Positions 18,626 through 27,566 of a stretch of DNA of 27,566 bases are shown here, piece after piece. Source of the DNA: Mnemiopsis leidyi. Taxonomy: Eukaryota > Ctenophora > Tentaculata > Lobata > Bolinopsidae. A program made the position numbers and the translations under genes. The stretch covers positions 1 through 27,566 of the forward strand of contig JH154532.1 in the NCBI GenBank assembly GCA_000226015.1. The letters run 5' to 3'. The notes below the pieces were generated by a model. The model saw only the letters and a list, made by a program, of their open reading frames with translations. It was not told the DNA's origin and searched no databases. The number at the start of each line of letters is the position of its first letter. The first letter of the stretch is position 1.

Positions 18626-19500
18626 TTCATCAACTATTATTTGTTCAGATTCGACCTTGTTAAGCAGATAAAGCCAATCTAGGGAGGCAATTACAGAACC
18701 AATGGCCGGGGAATCCTTACAATCTCTCTTTGCTCCTTCACCAAAATTTTTGTTGATAGAGAAGCCGTAGGTTTGAATGGGATCTGCAATACGTAGACAG
18801 GCATTTTGTCAATAACTTATTATATCATAGTAGCCAAAGACAGAGTGATTAAAAACTTTAACCCATCCTTGTCTAAAATAATTCTTCCGACATGGTCATG
18901 ACACGTGCGCGGAACACAATCTTTACGGGATTCAATTAAAACAAAAAACATTAAATTTTCTCGATTCAATTAACTCAACTACGCGTACTTACGTAGATTC
19001 GATCTAATCAACCTACTCACACAAGGTGCTGTGCAACTAAGGAGCGATGTTTCCTCCACGAATCTGGTCCACTGAGAGAAGTGTTTTGCCAGATTTCAAA
19101 CCAGGCACCGAACCGGCCCCTAACACATCACGACATCTTTCACACCATCTACTACACGCTGTTCGTCCCTCAAAATTGAAATCACAGCGGCTTTTAATTA
19201 GTTTCTGGAGACTGAAGGCTCATTAATGTCATGGATCCCACTAATTAGAACGACCATGTCATGTGACGAAAATACCGGTCTCTCATTGGCTGGCTGGAAG
19301 GCTCTCCAACTTGATTGGCTGATCCCTGATGCCGACCGTAATGGCTAGCTAATTAAGGGGCACTTTATGAGCCAACAGATATGGGCAGAGTACCGGCACA
19401 CAGAACAGTGTACTTCGTTAGCCTGCCCCCTTCTTAACGATGTGAGTGTGGCTATTTTGGACTTTGGAGCAACGATTGTAACATTGGCGAAATCTATATA
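18626..19500. other. Non-coding stretch, motif-rich
   Basis: Contains CACGTG at 18902-18907 and, at 19200-19360, AATTAG, ATTGGCTGGCTGG, TTGATTGGCTG and GCTAGCTAATTAAG in close succession. A short minus-strand open frame at about 19060-19130 lacks a credible acceptor and was not called. Confidence 0.4.
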
Positions 19501-19504
19501 TTCA

Positions 19505-19615
19505 ACTGTAGGGTGTAGAATGTGAAGTTTTACTTAAAGTGTAGAGTGGTAGAGTAGAATGTTGGGTTTTAAAGTAGAATGTAGAGCTGTAGAATGTAGA
19601 GCTGTAGAGTAAAAC
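19505..19615. repeat. Degenerate GTAGAATGTAGAGCT repeat
   Basis: Imperfect short tandem units built on GTAGA(A/G)TGTAGAG. They create a Ser/Thr/Tyr-rich spurious open frame on the minus strand. Confidence 0.6.
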
Positions 19616-20382
19616 AGAGGACGTAGTTATAATGTCCTGTTCCTGAAGTAGAGTACAGAGATGCGGACATGTTATACTGCCTACCTTACCACACTCTCTC
19701 TCCCGACATACAGCCAGGTCCAGGATTGATGACAACATGGTACAGTTGTACCCCCGTCACCATGGCAACATAGTACCATAGTACACTGCTACCCAACCAC
19801 TTGCCGCAAGCTTATTAAGATCAACTTAACTCGAAGATTCAGGGTGTGCTAATCACCTAGGGTGCACTCACGCAGAATTACTACGGAGTATGGAACTTGG
19901 TTGTTGATGATCTGAACATTCAACTATTTCTTGACATTGCAGTTGAACTTTGAACTCTGCAAAATTAAAATCGATAGCAGGGGTAGGTATGCAGATTTCT
20001 CGGTTTTACAATTGTGACCGTTTTATAGACCACTAAACCTACCTCTTGAGACATCTACTTTTGAGTTCTTCATTTCTTATGTCGTCACCATGAACCCCAG
20101 TAATAATCATGTAGACAGAAACAAATGTTACAAAGTGTTACACCGAGCTCTGCGGCAGGTCGTCAACATTAATTTGAAAACCAAGGCTGGACTAAGTTGT
20201 ATGTAGGATACAACTTGCAGCAGACTTTTCAGTATCACACTTTTCCAGACATGTGTTATTATAATCAGGGGTTTAAACATGGCGTTGGAGCAAATTACTG
20301 TGACGATTTCAACAGCTCATCCCAAATTGTTATAACAGGTCGTGAATGACGGAAAGTGTGGAGTTGTTCGAGAGATACTTGA

Positions 20383-20458
20383 GGGGATAATTCAAGGGAT
20401 AATTAAAGGGATAATTCAAGGGATAATTCAAGGGATAATTCAGGGAACAATTCAGGGA
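20383..20458. repeat. 12-bp tandem repeat GGGATAATTCAA x about 6
   Basis: Six head-to-tail units with small changes. The multiple-of-three length gives a minus-strand frame of repeated Asn-Tyr-Pro-Leu, which is an artefact. Confidence 0.85.
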
Positions 20459-20544
20459 CCCTAAGTTGGTCTGTTTGAGTGACAATAATGAGTGGGTGTA
20501 CATTTGCATGCACTCTGCCAACATGGACAGATTTCAATCGACAC

Positions 20545-20670
20545 ACGCCTAATCAACGGCCAATCAACTCCCCTGACAACAGTCTCCATGCCAACCCGCC
20601 CACGTGATCACCAGACAACCAATAGGATCACCGTATTAGAATCACGTGACGGACACCACGTGACGTGTAT
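20545..20670. promoter_or_regulatory. Candidate cis-regulatory cluster: three CACGTG plus CCAAT boxes
   Basis: CACGTG at 20601-20606, 20643-20648 and 20657-20662, with GGCCAATCAA before and ACAACCAATAGG between them. It is the densest E-box/CCAAT block in the upstream region and GC-richer than its surroundings. Confidence 0.45.
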
Positions 20671-22860
20671 TCCTCAGCAGGGAGTTGGTGATTAGCTTGA
20701 TTGCGGTAAATTAGAATGAACCGGTCATGCAAGGGGCTCCAATCCATCAAACGAACGTGTCGTTAGATCGCAGTATTTGGACTCCAACTCATTATGGGGA
20801 GAGAGTCAGGACTCACTATCACACACACTTCACTTCTCACTTTCAATCAATTGCTCGATTAGGTGGGGGAGAGTGGGTACATATCGATGGGTTTTTAGAG
20901 AGGGTTTGTATGAGCGAATTAATTTAGATGGCTGTGAAAAGAAGGTGGCTGAATGTCAAGTCTAAACTCTTAGAAGGTGTGAGGATATATTATACGTCTG
21001 ATTGTAGGGGGCTGGATATGTAGGAGCGACAGGGGTAAGCGGTACTGGTAGTCCTGAAGTCGCTTGAGTTGCTGATAGGTTAGCCTGATATAATCTACCT
21101 TAAACTCTTAAACATGGCCAGTAGCGCAACCTGTGTTATATAATATTTAGAGTCTATTAACTGCAGGAATTCATTAACTCTACATAACTTGACTATATCA
21201 CGCATTTTCTTGGAATTGAGCCACGGGTAAGATCTAATATAAGTTTTAACTAAAAAAAGCACCACGCTCTCGCCCCTGCAGCCCCTTTGTTTATCCAGTC
21301 AATCTCCTTAACTTTTAAGGTACTTATAATCGTCATCAACCGCAACCAAAAACCGATTTTAAAAAAAGCCAATTTTAAATTCCCAATCCTGTCGGACGAT
21401 GGAGCCATGAAATACGTGCTGAGAGAGCTGAGAGTTTAAGAATGTTATACGAACGTTATTAATGTTAACAACGGACAGGATATTGACCGCAGATATCATT
21501 ACTTACGGCACCTAAGAACTATTATGAAACCGATAACTCCTGAGCATTTAATTGCTTGGTGTCAAAGAAAATTGCGAGATTCTTTTATTAAATGACCGAT
21601 ATATGCCCCTTATCCCGTTGGTACCTAATTACGGGGACGCTAATTTTAGAAACCAAATCACTCAGTTCGTTGAATTGCGGGAAAGAATTCGTGGATTTGT
21701 AGCATATAAGTTTGAACAAACATATTCTTGAAGATCGAAGAAAGCTGGAATGAGGGACCTTTTTCCGTCGGGCACGGACAATAAAATAATTGCATTGTAT
21801 CGTTAAGCGTATTTATTGTTGTGATTAGTCAAAACAAAAATAGATAGGATGTAACTATTTATTGATGACGAGTTTGCAATCTACTCATTATATACAGGGA
21901 TAAGAAGGGTTATAGAAAGTGTTGTTGAGAACCTGTTAAACTTTTACCTGAACTCAGCTGTTCAATTAAACGTAAATAGTTTTCCGTGACAAGAACTGGG
22001 GAGATAAGTCATTACTCAAGACCAAGCTCATCATAAGGCTCCACATCAGCAGAGATAAATTTGGCAATAAGTGGATTTTGAATTTGTTGAGATTGATTTA
22101 AATACATTTCTCAGGTCAGGTGATAGGATAGCATATTCGTTAGGGTAATTAAAGAAAGTGATGGATGCGCAAAAAGCCACTTAACATACATTAACTCGCG
22201 TGATGAAGCCAGAAAAAGTGAATTTATTCGAGCCTCAAAAATTTTATCAGATAGATGAGAGAACGTGATTTTTTCTCTAGATTAAAATTTCATTTTCCCA
22301 CCTTTGAGATAAGGATATTGCCTTGAGAAATTCGTGTCATTAATAATCTAGAACTGATGAGGCTGACCGCATGCAGCACCTCGAATAACTAGCTTCCTCC
22401 CGGTGTTGCCCAATAGAAATAAAGAGTACTGTGTCATTATGAGGTCTAGATACTTATACATTATACCTATCTCTAATTACAAACCCAGTATCTGTAAACT
22501 CATCAGTCGTTTCTGGGATATCCCAAGACCCAAAATATATTTCTGGAAACCGACCACAACCACGGTTCCCACCAACTTTTCCAGACCGTGCTTTTGACTA
22601 CGCAAAACAGTTTGGTCTTAACACAATTAAAAAAGATAGAATATCCCACCATCACCATTACAACATGCCAGCCCAACAACTCGAACACAGACAGGACACA
22701 TTATAGCGTCCCCCCACTCAGACACGACCGTACGTAAGTAACAAGTTTCCCCCGAGGTCTCTGCAACAGACAGTCATCTCTGTTCCCTCAAGTATGCGCT
22801 ACTCCAGCACTGATACGCCGCAAATCAGCTACTCAGGCTAAAATAGCCGGTATCTGTAGT
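20671..22860. other. Non-coding stretch
   Basis: No gene recognised on either strand. Open frames at 20727-20965 and 22403-22597 resemble nothing known. A donor-like CGTAC|GTAAGT at about 22734 (plus) has no exon support. Confidence 0.5.
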
Positions 22861-23091
22861 AGACAAGTCTATATGGACCGGTGTGTGCTGCTTGATTTAG
22901 AGAACTGGGGGTGGTCCAGGTGGGGTGCAAGTAGGGGGTGGTGGATGGGATGGGGACGTAGTAAAAGGGGACGTTTCGTAAGGCAGAAAGTGGGAGAGGT
23001 GTTATTACGTGTGTGGTGAGATTGTGGTGTATACGTACTAGAGCAGATAAGGGTTGTTGTAGGAATCGTCGGGTTGGGTTGTAGGGAACGT

Positions 23092-23533
23092 GGTAACGAT
23101 AGTGAAGGTGACAAAGGTGGTGAACGTTTTGTAGGAGGTGTAAAAGATAAGGGTGATAAGGGTGAAGGAGATGGGGTGATGAATGTGTTGAAGGTGATGA
23201 AGATGATGAAGATTGTGAAGGTGGTGAAGGTGGTGAAAGTTTGTAGGTAATGTAGGAGATAAGGGTGATAAGGGTGAAGGAGATGGGGTGATGAAGGTGG
23301 TGAAGGTGATGAAGATGATGAAGGTGGTGGAGGTGATAAAGGTGATGAAGGTGATGAAGGTGATGAAGGTGGTGAATGTAGTGAAGGTGATGAAGGTGGT
23401 GAAGGTGATGAAGATGGTGAAGATGGTGAAGGTAATGAAGGAGATGAAGGTGATGAAGATGGTAAAGGTGATGAAGGTAATGAAGGTGATGAAAGTGGTG
23501 AAGGTGATGAAGGTGATGAATGTGGTGAAGGTT
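23092..23533. repeat. 9-bp purine-rich minisatellite (GGTGAAGRT)n
   Basis: About 440 bp built from GGTGAAGGT, GATGAAGGT and GATGAAGAT units. It holds a larger duplication: a block of about 80 bp (AGATAAGGGTGATAAGGG... to GATGATGAAG) occurs at about 23143 and again at about 23251. Triplet periodicity keeps long frames open on both strands (Thr-Phe-Ile and Val-Met-Lys repeats); neither is a credible gene. Confidence 0.92.
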
Positions 23534-23619
23534 GTATAAACGAGTGGGGCTACATTAGTTCCACGTACTCTGTTCAGCGGCGTGGAAAGTAAGATGTGCA
23601 CGCCCACTAACTACAACAT

Positions 23620-24830
23620 TCAGTTAACTAAACCTGTGCCACCTCAATATCGCTTATAGTTCATGTCAGTAAACTACAATTTTAATTGCAGCCTCTCCTG
23701 ACACAACTAATTATAACACAGTACGACACAGGGGTGACGTTTCTCTTATACCCGACACTTTTGACGGACATTTCAGCAGATTTTATCTCTCTCCCTAACG
23801 TCCTGCCTCTAAGCGGAATTCGGGGAGAAACTTACTGGCTAATAATAAGCTCGCTGCTTTGAGCTGTAAGTGAGGGTGTTTGTTTTAACGGGGCCCCACT
23901 CGACTCAGTCATATATCTGATGCAAAGCTGAAGATTTTATAAAGGAGTAAGGGTTCACCGTGTTATTAAGTGTGTCATTACTCGAGACTCCATACCCTGG
24001 ATTTTCAATAGTTACTGCAATTACGGGCCCTTTGCAAACTGGGATTTAATTACTATTGTAGAAGTTAAAAATTTAGACATCATGCGGAGTTCCCGTGACA
24101 TATCACGTGTTACGTTACCATGGTGATAACTCGGGAGTGCACGTTCACGTGACGACCGTCAGATCAGCTGACAAACCTCGTGATATTATAACAAATGGGA
24201 TAGTAATTAGAGTTTCTCGTTCTAATTACGCTGCAATCAAGTCATCAACTGCATAATATTTTAACTTTCTCATTGAAGATAGAATTAAACGCAGCGGTCC
24301 AGGGGAACTCGTGAATGCGGTGATAAATCTAAAGATTACCCTCACCACGCCAATTCACCCAATCCTTAACAAGTTTAAATTTCTCCGTTACCATTAAATC
24401 GGGCGATACACATCACCCACGAAACATATCCAAGGATCGAGAAGTTGTGTTATTTAATTGTTCAACGATTGAGTTGGTGCCGGTCAGGGGATATTGTGTC
24501 TGAGTTAGATTCCAGGAGTGCCCGCTCTCATTTGGAGGAATTAACGAAAATGAAGGTGTTTAAGAGCTGGCGGACTTGTAGCTGATATTCATGGCATGAG
24601 ATTTATTATGCTTTGGTTGATTGAGATTCAGCTGCTTGGCCTACAAAATGTGGATCTAATTTCAGCTTATTTAGTCCAGGTTGTGAACGATGAGACATTG
24701 GGGAGTAAATATATCTATAGAATATTACAAATATCGCAAATATTCGGCGAAATGTGATGAATAAAATTTTGATAAATCAATTTACGTGAGACGACTCCAG
24801 CCAAATTTTATGCTAACGAGTTTGAGTCTA
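23620..24830. other. Non-coding stretch with E-boxes
   Basis: No gene recognised. CACGTG occurs at 24104-24109 and 24146-24151, and AATTAG/TAATTA-type sites are common at about 24200-24235. Confidence 0.45.
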
Positions 24831-24915
24831 ATATTTTTGCCAGTTCACTTCGGTGAATTCCATAGCGTCGAGGCGGAACTTTTTCACATGACGCAGTGCC
24901 GGATCTCCAGGATGC

Positions 24916-25264
24916 GGACTAAAGGTGTTGGGGCTGCGTTGTGAGTAATTGGGCAAGTCATTATAGGGGTAATTGTGAAGCAGAGATCTAAAATTTGATT
25001 GTCCACCTCTTCTCACTCCCTCTCACCGCTCTTTCTCTGCTGGCTGATCACTATTGATATATTATAGCTGTAGTTAGTCAGTTTATAGGCTGGAGATATT
25101 TAATTGTTTATCCGCCCATTGGACGGGCTAAAGTTCTAAACCGGCTCAGCTTCCCCAACAGGAGTTCCTATTGGTCGTGTCAAGTCACATGACCTGTGAT
25201 CCGGCAGTTGATTGGCTGGCAGTGACAGTGTCGTCTAGGGTCGAGGGACTAAAGGTGTTGGGGC
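24916..25264. repeat. Exact 19-bp motif duplicated 330 bp apart
   Basis: GGACTAAAGGTGTTGGGGC occurs at 24916-24934 and 25246-25264 with unrelated flanks. The core AGGTGTT resembles a T-box half site. The second copy lies among ATTGGACGGG, CTATTGGTCG and TGATTGGCTGG boxes. Likely a shared regulatory element rather than coding. Confidence 0.5.
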
Positions 25265-26116
25265 AGTAAAGACGTTATCACGGACCTAATTAACCGTGAT
25301 TGCCCAGTAATTGGATCAAGTCTCATGTTACATCAGTTACCCAGCCAGGAACACGTCACCTGATACAGGACTCTAGTCACTATCTTTCACAGGGAGACCA
25401 CTTTAAATCCAGGCCGGGGTGATTTAGCTTCACACTTACTGGCTGTGTGTGTCAGAATAACACTGTAACAGCGCTGACTGGTTTTAGAATTTGAGGAATG
25501 CGGGATCTAGGCCGACCTCAGTTAGTAGAGGAATACCCAAGAGAGGGGAGTACCGAGAGGTTTCCATTCATTTAGGGATTAACCGAAAATTAAACTGACT
25601 GTATGTGTTATTTTGGCTAAGTATACGGTCAATTCTAGTTTTTCACCAACAGTGCCTGATACGTTATCTAATGAATAAATGGACGAAACTTTGAAATAAC
25701 CTAATTTTTGCATTATATTTCAATTATGTTTGACAGTCGTCTTAACCGCGATAAAGAATTTTAATCGCCCCTCAGAAAAATATCAGGTCAGGTCCAAAAA
25801 GTACTCAACCGGAGTTTTATTACAGTTTCTCGAAACACGTGTGACGTAAACCACCAATTAACCCAGAAAATCACAAGACACGCCATCGCTTAACTTCCAG
25901 CCCCATTTCATAGCACATGCTTTTCTTCCCTTTCTTCATGCCGCCCTCTTGATTACTGACTTAACACATCCAATCACGAGCTTCCATTTAGAACACGTGG
26001 TAACCCAGCCGACCAATCAAATGAGAGAACAGCGTGTTCATTACGAACAATTGTCTCGGGTTACCAAACTCAGCTGATAAGCAAGTTGTCAGATAATTGT
26101 AAGGTGACAGTGACCT

Positions 26117-26605
26117 GAAGTTTGGTAAGCTAAAAGCTTGTCAATCAAACACAGGAAAATTTTGTTGTCATGAAGTTTGGTCTGCCAAAAGTTTGTCAAT
26201 CAAACACAGGAAAATTTTGTTGTCATGAAGTTTGGTTAGCCGAAAGTCTGTCAATCAAACACAGGAAAATTGCTTCGTCCGATATTTGGTTAGCTAAAAG
26301 TTTGTCAATCAAACACATGACAATTTTTTTGTCTTGAATTTTGGTAAGCTATAAGTTTGGCAATCAAACACAGGAAAATTTTGTTGTCATGAAGTTTGGT
26401 TAGCCAAAAGTCTGTCAATAAAACACAGGGAAATTGTTTTGTCCGAAGTTTGGTTAGCTAGAAGTTTGTCAATCGAACACAGAAAATTTTGTTGTCATGA
26501 AGTTTGGTAAGCTAAAGTTTTTCAATCAAACACAGGAACATTTAATCATTTAGTTGTTTCTAAGTCTTGGTAGCTAAAATTTGTCAATCTAACGCAGTAA
26601 ATTAA
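26117..26605. repeat. Satellite of 54-55 bp units, about 9 copies
   Basis: The anchor TCAATCAAACACAGGAAAAT recurs (with changes) at 26141, 26196, 26251, 26305, 26360, 26415, 26469, 26522 and 26584, so spacing is 53-55 bp except for the diverged last unit. Other parts of the unit are TGTCATGAAGTTTGG and TAGCTAAAAGTTTG. No coding potential. Confidence 0.93.
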
Positions 26606-26895
26606 GCTGTTTAATCGAGGCGAAGTGAGAGAGTTATGAGATTCAGCTGCAAAACAGATTTACATATACTGTGAAACCTCTCAACCTTAAACTTTTCATT
26701 AAATCGGTTAAATGAGGTTCAAATATCACACGTGTTATTTTGTCAATCTCCAAAAATAGCCAAAACTCTGTCCACGACTTTTTGCCGTTACACTGTAACC
26801 GGCTGCTTTTATAAATAGACCAATATGCCTCCACAGTCCACATGATCGAATTCACCTCTTCGCCAATCTATTTCTATAAAAATGAAATTCACCGT

Positions 26896-26949
26896 ATCCC
26901 TATCATGACACCGAATCCTTATCATGACACTGGATCCCTATCAAGACAG
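26896..26949. repeat. Short tandem repeat, about 18-bp unit x3
   Basis: Three imperfect copies of a unit like CCTATCATGACACCGAAT. Confidence 0.75.
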
Positions 26950-27423
26950 GACCAGCATTCCCTACTAATCCCCGAAAAAGTTTAAGTTGTATTATTGGTA
27001 GTTTTGTCTTTATTTTCTCGCAAGATGAGCTCACTGACATTCAACCAAATTCCAGCTAAACCCCAAAAAACAACCCCAATTTATGCCTTTTCAACCATTT
27101 CCAGAAAGCATATTCAACCAAATTCCAGCAGGCATATTGAGTACTATTCTGCTTAATCCTAACAAACCTCCATCTAACTCCCTACCTCACGGTACGAGAT
27201 ATAGGTAATGTGACTCGTGATGTCACGGGGGGAAAGAGAAGTCTGCTAAGGGTAGAAGTAAACTCTAGACAGATAGTTACTCGAACTAGACACGCCACAA
27301 CTCATTGATTGTCCTCACATCTAATATCACCCGGCTTCGTAAAAACTAATTTGTATAATTTATGTGCCGTGAACATGTTTAGTGCAAGGTGGGACTGTTA
27401 CCCCAGAATATCATCAGCTTCTG

Positions 27424-27566
<143 letters not shown>

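Noticed and set aside
19060-19135. Minus-strand frame containing SGKTLLSVDQIRGG and a stop
   Set aside because: Superficially like a terminal exon, but the preceding sequence lacks a pyrimidine tract and no partner exon was found.
20330-20524. Minus-strand frame with repeated Asn-Tyr-Pro-Leu
   Set aside because: Artefact of the 12-bp GGGATAATTCAA repeat.
23038-23607. 189-codon minus-strand open frame rich in Thr-Phe-Ile
   Set aside because: Produced by the 9-bp minisatellite; no non-repetitive domain, and the opposite strand is open too.
24828-25016. Minus-strand frame ending LDAMEFTEVNWQKY
   Set aside because: Looks protein-like, but it lacks an ATG start and a good upstream acceptor, and no family is recognised. 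Part of it is the duplicated 19-bp motif, which suits regulatory DNA.

Overview
The window looks like animal (metazoan) nuclear DNA. It is AT-rich and mostly non-coding, and it carries one intron-rich gene with canonical GT-AG junctions on the minus strand. That gene encodes a POU-homeodomain transcription factor. POU factors are known only from animals, so the host is almost certainly a metazoan. The phylum cannot be fixed from sequence alone. The divergent homeodomain makes an early-branching or fast-evolving invertebrate plausible, but that is only a guess.

The gene runs from about 14001 (ATG) down to 6418 (stop). Fifteen coding exons can be linked with every intron phase agreeing, giving 1683 nt, or 560 residues plus stop. 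Exons 1-11 encode a Ser/Thr/Pro/Gln/Ala-rich N-terminal region of about 368 residues, with no recognised domain. Exon 12 and the start of exon 13 encode the POU-specific domain (about residues 370-444). It reads most like the POU1/Pit-1 class, and its DNA-contacting Gln, Gln, Thr and Arg residues are intact. After a basic linker of about 22 residues, exons 13-15 encode the homeodomain (about 467-526). The recognition helix reads WFQNRR: homeodomain position 50 is Gln, where POU homeodomains normally have Cys. This is the most notable protein-level observation.

The introns (about 150-1150 bp) hold tandem arrays in introns 11, 12 and 13 that lie against splice sites, and a foldback MITE-like element in intron 10. 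Below the gene (1-6400) there is no convincing coding sequence. This part holds a G-rich hairpin cluster just past the putative poly(A) signal, several short minisatellites and an E-box cluster.

Above the gene (about 14.1-27.5 kb) is a gene-free stretch of about 13 kb. It is rich in CACGTG E-boxes, CCAAT/ATTGG boxes and TAATTA-type sites, often clustered, and it is interrupted by minisatellites: a 12-bp unit near 20.4 kb, a 9-bp unit at 23.1-23.5 kb, a 54-55-bp satellite at 26.1-26.6 kb, and a (GA)n tract that runs off the end. The simplest reading is a developmental transcription-factor locus with a long upstream regulatory region. No tRNA, rRNA, CRISPR array or protein-coding transposon was recognised.
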